Position numbers and translations under genes: made by a program. The notes below the pieces were generated by a model. It did not search any database and was not told where the DNA came from. It saw nothing but the letters and a program-made list of their open reading frames with translations. Below, one piece after another: positions 1 to 5,810 of a stretch of DNA of 5,810 nt. The number at the start of each line of letters is the position of its first letter. Position 1 is the stretch's first letter. Source of the stretch: Fidelibacterota bacterium (lineage in GTDB: Bacteria; Fidelibacterota; UBA2242); assembly GCA_003527965.1 (NCBI GenBank), contig DPVY01000319.1:1-5810 (forward strand), written 5' to 3'.

Positions 1-223
1 CACCCCGCGATCATATTTTAAATAACGTTCGTAATTTCTAAAATTTTACGGTAAAATACAAGCATCATTTTGGGCGCTTTTAAAAATTATTTCCTCCCAC
101 TCAGAATAAGATTGACTAACACCCGCAAAAAACGCTGTCTTAAAAAATACCTTGTTCTAACCTGAATTATTCATAGCCACTAAGGCACTTCCGACTCGTC
201 GGGGATGAATTAAACAGGCTAAA
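1..223. other. Intergenic region left of the stress-protein gene
   Basis: No coding region is supported here. All three plus-strand frames hit stop codons within the first 40 bases, so at most a few residues of a gene ending at the left edge could be present. On the minus strand an ATG at 14-12 opens a frame that runs off the left edge, but it has no Shine-Dalgarno sequence. The stretch holds a 15-bp hyphenated palindrome at 43-57 and a GCCACTAAGGCAC motif at 176-188, followed by a small CCGA/TCGG inverted repeat at 191-202. No hairpin plus T-run is visible that would end the minus-strand stress-protein transcript. Confidence 0.6.
43..57. repeat. 15-bp hyphenated palindrome, possible operator
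   Basis: ATTTTAC and GTAAAAT are exact reverse complements around a single central G (7+1+7). A loop of one base is too tight for an efficient RNA terminator, so a dimeric protein binding site is the likelier role if it is functional. It sits 29 bases upstream of a minus-strand ATG (14-12) that could start a gene leaving the window on the left. The regulator is unknown, and AT-rich DNA produces such palindromes by chance at some rate. Confidence 0.3.
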
Positions 224-676
224 TTAGATACCCATGACTCTTTTAGATAAAACCGGGCAGGAAGCGTGCCGAATGATTTTTTCCGCCACCGAGCCAAAAA
301 TCATATGCCCCAGGCCGGTTCTGCCATGAGTAGCAACAACTATAAGGTTAACATCATTTTCATCGGCAATTTTAATTATCTCGGTAGAAGGATCTCCCAG
401 GGCAACTATCCGATGGACTTTAATGCCGGAGCTTACTTTGTTTTTGGCAATATCGTCAAGACTCTTTTTGGAGTGAGATTCTAAAGAATCCTGGTATTTT
501 AGAACATCAAATACTAATGGATGCGGGGGAGTAGGTACGGAAGGTATTGGAGTAATTACATTAACAAGGAAAAGCTCGGAATGAAATGTTTTAGCCATCT
601 CATCAGCTATTTTTAGTGCAGTGAGAGAATGTTCGCTAAAATCAATGGGACAAAGAATTTTCTTTAATGGAAACAT
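224..676 (-). CDS. Universal stress protein, UspA family
   Basis: This is a 150-residue single-domain Usp protein, the usual family length. It shows the classic opening strand and loop KKILCPIDFSEHS (residues 5-17, with Asp12 in the nucleotide-binding position), an inserted proline-rich loop after strand 2 (about 42-53), a GDPSTEI segment (94-100), and the C-terminal nucleotide motif ATHGRTGLGHMIFGS (115-129). That motif matches the ATP-binding pattern G-x2-G-x9-G-S/T except that the first Gly is Ala115, a common variant, so ATP or AMP binding is likely. Family members are cytoplasmic dimers induced by starvation, redox or growth arrest; the exact role here is unknown. The start at 676 is preferred over an in-frame ATG at 712 because AGGAGGT (687-681) lies four bases before it and the family begins about there; the extra 12 residues would be charged and non-conserved. 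The downstream end has no clear terminator. Confidence 0.93.
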   Translation of the reverse strand: MFPLKKILCPIDFSEHSLTALKIADEMAKTFHSELFLVNVITPIPSVPTPPHPLVFDVLKYQDSLESHSKKSLDDIAKNKVSSGIKVHRIVALGDPSTEIIKIADENDVNLIVVATHGRTGLGHMIFGSVAEKIIRHASCPVLSKRVMGI

Positions 677-680
677 AACC

Positions 681-687
681 ACCTCCT
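681..687 (-). promoter_or_regulatory. Ribosome binding site that fixes the stress-protein start
   Basis: On the minus strand AGGAGGT (687 to 681) is followed by GGTT and then ATG at 676-674. This near-perfect anti-16S match lies inside the longer frame that begins at 712, which argues that translation starts at 676 and the upstream 12 codons are leader. Confidence 0.8.
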
Positions 688-776
688 CTTTTGATTGTTT
701 TTCAAGTAACAAAGGAGCAATTCAATTTTTAAAGGCAATCAAATTTGTATGAGCATCAAAATCGGTCTCACCTAAT

Positions 777-803
777 ATTTCAGAATCTCCATTTCAGAAA
801 TCT
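777..803. repeat. Tandem ATTTCAGAA element, possible regulator site
   Basis: ATTTCAGAATCT at 777-788 recurs as ATTTCAGAAATCT at 791-803, a 14-bp period. The second copy is also a hyphenated palindrome (ATTTC-A-GAAAT, 791-801) and the first nearly so. The pair lies about 100-125 bp upstream of the stress-protein start codon, a plausible place for an activator or repressor. No known regulator consensus is recognised. Confidence 0.25.
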
Positions 804-920
804 GCTCCTGTAATTAAAATATTTAACATTTTTATTAAAAGCAAGATGTAACATGTTTTCATCCCATTTCGGCATTGAATAAAACCTGCCTGCTATTTTG
901 CGAAATTAATTTAGCCCGGA

Positions 921-1337
921 TTATTCTCCGATAACCTTTATCAGATACCGCTTTGGTCGTTTGCCATCGAACTCGCCGTAGAAAATCTGTTCCCAGGGCC
1001 CGAAATCAAGTTTGCCATTGCTGATCGCCACAACAACTTCCCGGCCCATTATCTGACGTTTCAGATGGGCGTCGGCATTATCCTCAAATCCATTGTGATG
1101 ATACTGCGAATAGGGTTTTTCCGGCGCCAGTTTCTCCAGCCAGGTTTCAAAGTCCTGGTGCAGACCAGATTCATCATCATTTATAAACACGCTGGCGGTG
1201 ATATGCATAGCATTTACAAGGCACAAGCCCTCTTTGACGCTGCTCTCACGAACAACCTCCTCAACATCCGGGGTGATATTTATAAATGCTCTTCTACGGG
1301 GAACATTCAGGGTTATATGCTTTGTGACAGATTTCAT
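921..1337 (-). CDS. yjbQ: YjbQ family protein (UPF0047)
   Basis: This 138-residue protein is full length for the YjbQ/UPF0047 family, small beta-rich cytoplasmic proteins that form trimers. Hallmarks in order are HITAS (45-49, conserved His45), FINDDESGLHQD (51-62), HHNGFEDNADAHLK (80-93), and GPWEQIFYGEFDG (113-125), followed by the usual C-terminal strand RYLIKVIGE. The conserved His, Glu, Asp and Trp residues of the presumed active site are all present. Escherichia coli YjbQ has weak thiamine-phosphate synthase activity, hence the database name 'secondary thiamine-phosphate synthase', but its physiological role is unsettled; no thiamine gene lies nearby to support that job here. The ATG at 1337 follows GAGGAG (1352-1347) with nine bases between, a good ribosome site. 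It is transcribed divergently from the kinase and lies 244 bp upstream of the stress-protein gene on the same strand. Confidence 0.93.
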   Translation of the reverse strand: MKSVTKHITLNVPRRRAFINITPDVEEVVRESSVKEGLCLVNAMHITASVFINDDESGLHQDFETWLEKLAPEKPYSQYHHNGFEDNADAHLKRQIMGREVVVAISNGKLDFGPWEQIFYGEFDGKRPKRYLIKVIGE

Positions 1338-1395
1338 ATCTCAAAACTCCTCTTTTAATCTTCTCAATTTTAACAATTCGTTAGATATTTTACAA

Positions 1396-1425
1396 ATTAT
1401 AATATTTCCTTGTATTACCCGGCAA
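1396..1425 (-). promoter_or_regulatory. Candidate sigma-70 type promoter for yjbQ
   Basis: On the minus strand TTGCCG (1425-1420) is separated by 18 bp from a perfect TATAAT (1401-1396). The -35 matches four of six consensus positions and is preceded by an A/T-rich stretch. Transcription would begin near 1389, giving a leader of about 50 bases before the YjbQ ATG. This is a visual match only. Confidence 0.45.
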
Positions 1426-1448
1426 AAAACTAATGAAATTGTCTATTA

Positions 1449-1481
1449 TTGACCGTATGTAATTAAAAGCGTTGCTATAAC
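1449..1481 (+). promoter_or_regulatory. Candidate extended -10 promoter for the kinase gene
   Basis: TGCTATAAC (1473-1481) fits the extended -10 pattern TGnTATAAT with five of six hexamer bases. A TTGACC lies at 1449-1454, but the 21-bp spacing is too long for a canonical pair, so activity would rest on the extended -10. Transcription from about 1488 would give a leader of about 165 bases that includes both short upstream ORFs. Alternative -10-like strings nearby (TACAAT 1484-1489, TATAAA 1522-1527) lack a spaced -35. Confidence 0.35.
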
Positions 1482-1493
1482 TGTACAATATAT

Positions 1494-1509
1494 TTGGTAT
1501 TAATACAAA
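1494..1509. repeat. GTATTAATAC palindrome, possible operator
   Basis: The 10-bp perfect palindrome GTATTAATAC (1497-1506) is flanked symmetrically by TT and AA with one mismatch each side. It sits just downstream of the candidate kinase start site (about 1488), where a repressor could act. Chance occurrence in such AT-rich DNA is quite possible. Confidence 0.25.
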
Positions 1510-1544
1510 GGTAAATTAAATTATAAAAGGATAAGGAACCAAAA

Positions 1545-1577
1545 ATGTCGATACAATTGCCTAATATCTTTTATTAA
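1545..1577 (+). CDS. Possible 10-residue leader peptide (uORF1)
   Basis: The frame encodes MSIQLPNIFY and stops at TAA. It is preceded by AAGGA (1533-1537) with seven bases to the ATG, which is ideal ribosome-site spacing and better than that of the kinase itself. It lies about 75 bases before the kinase start. It has no run of a single amino-acid codon that would suggest classic attenuation. Short frames with a passable ribosome site arise by chance, so this is a candidate only. Confidence 0.25.
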   Translation: MSIQLPNIFY

Positions 1578-1610
1578 ATAAAAATTTAACAGGTTCAGGG
1601 ATAAAGGAAC

Positions 1611-1655
1611 ATGATACGCCGTCCACAGCGTTCTAAAAAGATTGAGAAGATATGA
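1611..1655 (+). CDS. Possible 14-residue leader peptide overlapping the kinase start (uORF2)
   Basis: The frame encodes MIRRPQRSKKIEKI, a basic peptide, and ends in TGA at 1653-1655, overlapping the kinase ATG (1652-1654) as ATGA. AAAGGA lies just before its ATG, though only two bases away, which is shorter than usual. The kinase has only a weak GAGAAG two bases from its ATG, so ribosomes finishing this frame could re-initiate on the kinase (translational coupling). The frame is shifted relative to the kinase and cannot be an extension of it. Confidence 0.3.
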   Translation: MIRRPQRSKKIEKI

Positions 1656-4600
1656 CAAAGAAACATTCCGATGCTGAAACATCTAAGTCTGAAGAGCAAG
1701 TAAAGAAACTCGAAAAGGCAAAAACGGAGGATGCACTGTTGGCAAGTGAGGAAAAATACCAATCATTAATAGAATCCAGTGACGATCCTATCTACCTTGT
1801 AGACAGAGAACTAAAGTATCTTTACGCTAATAAGAAACTTCTGTCAAGATACGGAAAATCCTTAAGCGAAGTGACCGGGCAAAATTATGTAAAATTTCAC
1901 TCGCCCGAAGCAACCAAACTATTTTCCAATAGAGTAAAGGAAGTCCTTAAATCAGGCAAACCGGTCGCCTACGAATATAAAAGTCAGCGAGACGGGAAGG
2001 ATTTCCTGCGAACACTAAATCCGTTCATAAATCGGAGTACCGGAGAGATAACAGCCATAACGGTAATTTCAAAAGATATTACCATACAAAAACAATCGGA
2101 AGAAAGAATAAAACACCTCAACCGAGTGCTCCTGGCAGTTCGGAACGTTAATCAGCTTATCACAAAAGAAAATAATAGAGATAGCTTAATCGAAAAAGCC
2201 TGCAATCTGCTTGTGGAGACGCGCGGCTATTCCGAAGTCTGGATCGCAATTTTAGATAAAAAAGGAAAAATAACTAAGTATGCAAATGCGGGCGACAGCG
2301 AATATATATTAAAAATATCAAAGATTCTAAAGAGTGGCAAGATACCACAGTGCGGGATTGAGTCTCTAAAACACTCTAAAATTACTATTATAAAACCGGG
2401 GCAGTCTACCTGTTCCGAATGCCCGGTTTTTGATTATGATGTTGATAAAGGAGTTGTAACTATTCCGTTAAAGTATGAAAATAAAATATACGGAATTACA
2501 GCAGCAACGGTTCCCGCTGAACTGGTGACAGATGAAGAGGAGCAATCTCTTTTTACGGAAGTTACCGGCGATATAGCATTTGCTCTATGGAAAATCGAAA
2601 TGGAGGAGGAACAGCATAAATTAGAAGAGATTGAATCTTCCATATTACATTCCGTTCCCTTTGCGGTAATCGGTTTACATGAGCGACAAATCACATTTGC
2701 CAATAAATCTGTAAAGGACATATTCGGATGGGAAGCGGCAGAATTAATTGGAAAAAAAAACAGGATACTTTATCGGTCCGATGAAGAATATGCGAAAATT
2801 GCAGACCTTTTTTATCCTGTATTGGAGAAACAGCAGACCCATTCCGAGGAGTTTCCATGCCGGCGTAAAGACGGCAAAGATATTATCTGTATGGTAAGCG
2901 CAGCCAGAATAGGAACGAGTCTAAGAGAGAGAGAAATTGTAGTAACTTATGCCGATATTACCGAGCGCAAGCAGATGGAAGAAAAACTCCGGTTTGAGAG
3001 AGCACAGTTGCTATCAGTATTTGACAGTATAAACGAAATAATTTATATCACTGATCCTGAAACTAATGAAATATTGTATGTCAATAAAACACTCAAGAAT
3101 GCATTTAAAAAGGATCCGGTCGGAGGTGTATGCTATAAAGAATTTCAAGGATTTGAATCCCCCTGTGAATTTTGCACCAACGAGATAATCTTGAAAGAAA
3201 AGGGCAAACCGTATGAGTGGGAATATCACAATCCCGTCCTTGGTAGGGATTATTTGATAGTTGACAAAATAATAAAGTGGCCGGATGGACGTGATGTCAG
3301 ATTTGAGCTTGCCCGTGACATCACCGAGCGCAAACGGGCAGAAAAGGAAGTCCGTGAGAGTGAAGAAAAATACAGAACCCTTTTTGAAGAAACGCCGATC
3401 GGCATATTGACATGTGACACTAAAGGAATTATACAGAACATCAACATGACAGCCTTAAAGATTCTTGGCTCGCCATCTGAAGATGCTACAAAACAGATAA
3501 ATCTTTTAACATTCCACCTTTTGAAAGAAGCTGGAATCTCTGATGATGTAAGACGCTGCATAGAAGAAGGTTGTATTGTAAGTTCCGAAAAGCTCTATAC
3601 CACAAAGTGGGGAAAATCGCTAATCATTCAATCCAAAATTATACCTATTACCGACGAGAAAGGAAAAGTCAACGGAGTGTTATACGCTTTTGACGATATT
3701 ACCGAACGCAAGCGAGCCGAAAATCAAATCAGACTCTTAACCGCACAAATTGAACAATTCAGTAAAATCTCCGCCGATATTTTAACTATCAGGAATGACA
3801 AAGAGCTATTTAAAGCCATCAGTGCTGCCATTGTGGAGATTTCGGATTTTAGCCGGGTGATGTTCTATACTTTTAAAGAAGATTTTCCATATAGAGATAT
3901 ATTGGGTTCTCACGGCATAGATGAAGAAACCTTAGAACGACTGAGAAAAGTCGGCATATCACAGGAGAAATTAAAAAAGATTTTTAACAAAGGAATATCC
4001 TTAGGAAATCAATCCTGTTACGTGCCCCATACAATGAAGCACATGCTGGATCAAAAAGCTGTGAATAATGGAAAGAAAGAGTATACTCCCGGCAAAGGTC
4101 GCTGGCACAGAGAGGACAATCTTTTCATCGCTTTAAAAGATGAGTCGGGAGACTTCATCGGGATGATTTCCGTCGATGATTCCAGGAGCGGATTAATTCC
4201 CACCGATGAGACAGTCAAGCCGCTGGAATTGTTTGCCAATCACATTTCCCAAATCTTGCGAAGCCGGAAATTGGCAAAGCAAATACGGAATTCCGAAGAA
4301 CAATATCGCCTGCTGGTTGAAAATGTCAATGACGCAATTTTAATCAGCCAACATGACGAATTCATCTTTTTCAACAAGCAATTTGCAAAGATGCTTGGCT
4401 ATACGCATGACGAATTGTTTATGAAAGATTACACCGAAATATATACCGAAAAAGCTGTCGAAATATTGTTGGAACGTCAGTCAAGACGTAACCGCAGAGA
4501 ATATGTGCCGCCCCGCTATGAATCAATATTTAGGAAAAAAGATGGGACAACAATCGACGTCGAAGCTAATGTGACAATCATAGAATACCGAGGCGATAAG

Positions 4601-5770
4601 GCGACTTTTGCGGTAATAAGGGATGTCACGGAGCGAAAGCGAATCGAGAAAGAGGCTCGCAGAAACCAGAATCTCGAATCAATCGGCGTTCTGGCTGGCG
4701 GTATCGCCCACGATTTCAACAACATTCTCACTATTATTTTAGGCAATATTACACTCTCCAAGATGTATGCCAACCCGGAAGATAAAGTTTATAAGAGATT
4801 GGTCGAAGCAGAAAAAGGAGCCATGCGGGCAAAGGATCTGACCCAGCAGCTGCTTACTTTTTCCAAAGGCGGAGCGCCGGTTAAAGAGACGGCATCTATT
4901 GCTGAGTTTATAAAAGAATCCGCCGCTTTTGTGTTATCAGGATCTAATGTCAGATGCGAGTTTTCCATTCCCAACGACCTCTGGGCGGTTGAAATTGACA
5001 AGGGACAGATGAATCAGGTATTTAACAACCTGGTAATGAATGCCGATCAGGCTATGCCCGAAGGCGGCATAATTGAAATAAAAGCCGAAAATATTACCAT
5101 TAATTCGAGAAATGTTTTACCTCTTCAGAAAGGTAATTACATTAAAATCAGTTTTAAAGACCATGGAATCGGTATTTCAGCCCATCACCTCGACAAAATA
5201 TTCGATCCATACTTTACGACCAAGGCAAAAGGAAGCGGACTCGGACTCACCAGCGCTTACTCCATTATAAAAAACCATAACGGATTAATAACGGTTGAAT
5301 CGGAATTGGGCGTCGGAACTACATTCTACATATATCTGCCGGCTTCAAAAAAAATAGTGGTTAAAAAAGAAAGTGAAACCGGAAAAACGTTCTTCGGTAA
5401 AGGGAAAATCCTCATCATGGACGATGAAGAATTCATAAGAAAAGTCGCCGGAGAGATGCTGAAAAGTCTTGGGTATAGTGTTGAATTTGCAATAGATGGC
5501 GCCGAAGCAATTGAACAATACGAAAAAGCCCTGAAATCCGCAGAACCTTTTGCGGCGGTAATTATGGATTTAACTATACCGGGCGGTATGGGCGGAAAAG
5601 AGGCTGTCAAGAAGATTCTGGAGATCGATCCCAATGCCAAAGCGATTGTTTCCAGCGGCTACTCCAACGATCCGATAATGTCAGACTGCAAGAAGTACGG
5701 TTTTGTTGACGTCATTGCCAAACCATACAAAATATCTGAATTGGGCAAAATTCTAAAAGAAATAATCTAA
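1652..5770 (+). CDS. Hybrid sensor histidine kinase/response regulator with five PAS and two GAF-type domains
   Basis: This 1372-residue protein has no hydrophobic membrane segment or signal peptide and should be cytoplasmic. Order: charged coiled-coil start (1-32); PAS1 (about 33-145); GAF1 (150-316, Cys234, Cys254, Cys257); PAS2 (325-440); PAS3 (447-560, Cys494, Cys505, Cys508); PAS4 (568-688); GAF2 (700-875); PAS5 (880-996); HisKA with H-box AGGIAHDFNN and phospho-acceptor His1020; HATPase with N-box Asn1130, G1 DHGIG (1170-1174), F-box FDPYFTT (1184-1190) and G2 GSGLGL (1194-1199); receiver (1251-1372) with Asp1257/Asp1258, phospho-Asp1306, Ser1335 and Lys1357. All catalytic residues are intact, so it should autophosphorylate and pass phosphate to its own receiver. 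PAS modules are joined by DITERK-type linkers. The ligands are unknown. The ATG at 1652 is the only reasonable start because an in-frame TGA lies at 1643-1645; its ribosome site is weak. No Hpt or partner regulator is in the window. Confidence 0.95.
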   Translation: MTKKHSDAETSKSEEQVKKLEKAKTEDALLASEEKYQSLIESSDDPIYLVDRELKYLYANKKLLSRYGKSLSEVTGQNYVKFHSPEATKLFSNRVKEVLKSGKPVAYEYKSQRDGKDFLRTLNPFINRSTGEITAITVISKDITIQKQSEERIKHLNRVLLAVRNVNQLITKENNRDSLIEKACNLLVETRGYSEVWIAILDKKGKITKYANAGDSEYILKISKILKSGKIPQCGIESLKHSKITIIKPGQSTCSECPVFDYDVDKGVVTIPLKYENKIYGITAATVPAELVTDEEEQSLFTEVTGDIAFALWKIEMEEEQHKLEEIESSILHSVPFAVIGLHERQITFANKSVKDIFGWEAAELIGKKNRILYRSDEEYAKIADLFYPVLEKQQTHSEEFPCRRKDGKDIICMVSAARIGTSLREREIVVTYADITERKQMEEKLRFERAQLLSVFDSINEIIYITDPETNEILYVNKTLKNAFKKDPVGGVCYKEFQGFESPCEFCTNEIILKEKGKPYEWEYHNPVLGRDYLIVDKIIKWPDGRDVRFELARDITERKRAEKEVRESEEKYRTLFEETPIGILTCDTKGIIQNINMTALKILGSPSEDATKQINLLTFHLLKEAGISDDVRRCIEEGCIVSSEKLYTTKWGKSLIIQSKIIPITDEKGKVNGVLYAFDDITERKRAENQIRLLTAQIEQFSKISADILTIRNDKELFKAISAAIVEISDFSRVMFYTFKEDFPYRDILGSHGIDEETLERLRKVGISQEKLKKIFNKGISLGNQSCYVPHTMKHMLDQKAVNNGKKEYTPGKGRWHREDNLFIALKDESGDFIGMISVDDSRSGLIPTDETVKPLELFANHISQILRSRKLAKQIRNSEEQYRLLVENVNDAILISQHDEFIFFNKQFAKMLGYTHDELFMKDYTEIYTEKAVEILLERQSRRNRREYVPPRYESIFRKKDGTTIDVEANVTIIEYRGDKATFAVIRDVTERKRIEKEARRNQNLESIGVLAGGIAHDFNNILTIILGNITLSKMYANPEDKVYKRLVEAEKGAMRAKDLTQQLLTFSKGGAPVKETASIAEFIKESAAFVLSGSNVRCEFSIPNDLWAVEIDKGQMNQVFNNLVMNADQAMPEGGIIEIKAENITINSRNVLPLQKGNYIKISFKDHGIGISAHHLDKIFDPYFTTKAKGSGLGLTSAYSIIKNHNGLITVESELGVGTTFYIYLPASKKIVVKKESETGKTFFGKGKILIMDDEEFIRKVAGEMLKSLGYSVEFAIDGAEAIEQYEKALKSAEPFAAVIMDLTIPGGMGGKEAVKKILEIDPNAKAIVSSGYSNDPIMSDCKKYGFVDVIAKPYKISELGKILKEII

Positions 5771-5810
5771 AAACCAATTTCCTGACGACGAAGCCGGACT
5801 AAATTGGTTT
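5771..5810 (+). terminator. Possible terminator hairpin after the kinase gene
   Basis: AAACCAATTT (5771-5780), immediately after the TAA stop codon, is the exact reverse complement of AAATTGGTTT (5801-5810), giving a 10-bp stem around a 20-base loop. The stem is AT-rich and the loop long, so it is weaker than a typical intrinsic terminator. The window ends inside the trailing T-run, so the required U-tract cannot be judged. It could instead be a bidirectional terminator or a protein site. Confidence 0.45.

Larger units (their letters stand above)
677..920. other. Intergenic region between YjbQ and the stress-protein gene
   Basis: This 244-bp AT-rich stretch separates two genes of the same strand. 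That is wide for an operon, so the stress-protein gene may have its own promoter here. I could not place a -35/-10 pair with confidence. Visible structure includes two near-identical ATTTCAGAA copies (777-785 and 791-799, period 14), the palindrome AAATTAATTT (903-912) just past the YjbQ stop codon, and ATGTAACAT (846-854). No intrinsic terminator for the YjbQ gene is apparent. Confidence 0.5.
1338..1651. other. Divergent control region between YjbQ and kinase genes
   Basis: This 314-bp AT-rich region has no substantial gene. It holds a YjbQ ribosome site (1347-1352), a candidate minus-strand promoter with perfect TATAAT (1396-1425), a candidate plus-strand promoter with an extended -10 (1449-1481), a GTATTAATAC palindrome (1497-1506), and two very short ORFs with purine-rich leaders (1545-1577 and 1611-1655) ahead of the kinase. 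No riboswitch fold or intrinsic terminator was recognised. Confidence 0.6.

Noticed and set aside
1..14. Minus-strand ATG at 14-12 as start of a gene leaving the window
   Set aside because: Only four codons are visible and there is no Shine-Dalgarno sequence before it, so it cannot be called.
191..202. CCGA/TCGG hairpin as terminator of the stress-protein transcript
   Set aside because: The stem has only four pairs and no T-run follows on the minus strand.
266..484. Plus-strand open frame opposite the stress-protein gene
   Set aside because: It is the antisense shadow of a recognised Usp protein; its translation has no family features and no ribosome site.
677..712. Longer stress-protein start at 712, adding 12 residues
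   Set aside because: A strong AGGAGGT lies inside that extension four bases before the ATG at 676, and family members begin at the equivalent of the shorter start.
776..796. Six-codon minus-strand frame (MEILKY) with AGGAG upstream
   Set aside because: It is too short to support, the spacing is long, and it falls within the repeated ATTTCAGAA element, which explains the sequence equally well.
1065..1452. Two plus-strand open frames opposite yjbQ and its upstream region
   Set aside because: Both overlap the antisense of the well-conserved YjbQ gene, disagree with each other in frame, and show no recognisable protein features.
1616..1631. ACGC/GCGT hairpin before the kinase start
   Set aside because: A four-pair stem with an eight-base loop is not stable enough to propose a regulatory RNA structure.
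2434..5640. Several minus-strand open frames of 62-104 codons inside the kinase gene
   Set aside because: They are serine/isoleucine-rich antisense shadows of the kinase, whose plus-strand frame is continuous and fully matched by known domains.

Overview
The window is a piece of an AT-rich (roughly 40% GC by eye) bacterial chromosome. It carries two small genes on the minus strand and one very large signalling gene on the plus strand. I see no tRNA, rRNA, CRISPR array, transposase or phage gene. The taxon cannot be fixed from this sequence. The multi-PAS/GAF hybrid kinase with a GGIAHDFNN H-box and a DLTIPGGMGG receiver is a style common in environmental, often anaerobic lineages such as Desulfobacterota and Zixibacteria-like groups. 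That placement is an impression from family knowledge, not a demonstrated result.

Layout. Bases 1-223 hold no gene I can support. They contain a 15-bp palindrome (43-57) and a short motif resembling a dispersed intergenic repeat (176-188). A UspA-family universal stress protein lies at 224-676 (minus), starting at an internal ATG with a strong AGGAGGT ribosome site. Bases 677-920 are non-coding. A YjbQ/UPF0047 protein lies at 921-1337 (minus). Bases 1338-1651 are an AT-rich divergent control region with a candidate promoter in each direction and two very short ORFs in the kinase leader; the second overlaps the kinase start codon by ATGA. Bases 1652-5770 (plus) encode a 1372-residue soluble hybrid histidine kinase: PAS-GAF-PAS-PAS-PAS-GAF-PAS-HisKA-HATPase-REC, with all catalytic residues present. 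A perfect 10-bp inverted repeat follows its stop codon at the window end and may be a terminator.

How the genes work together. The kinase appears to be a cytoplasmic integrator of several signals that phosphorylates its own C-terminal receiver; no partner regulator or Hpt protein lies inside the window. The stress protein and YjbQ are transcribed away from it and are separated by 244 bp, so they need not form one operon. No functional link between the three is shown by the sequence.

I did not find a convincing new biological system. The points most worth a second look are an A8 run exactly at the kinase/receiver junction where slippage in either direction would release a receiver-less kinase, two cysteine-triad sensor modules in the same protein, and the two-uORF leader of the kinase gene.
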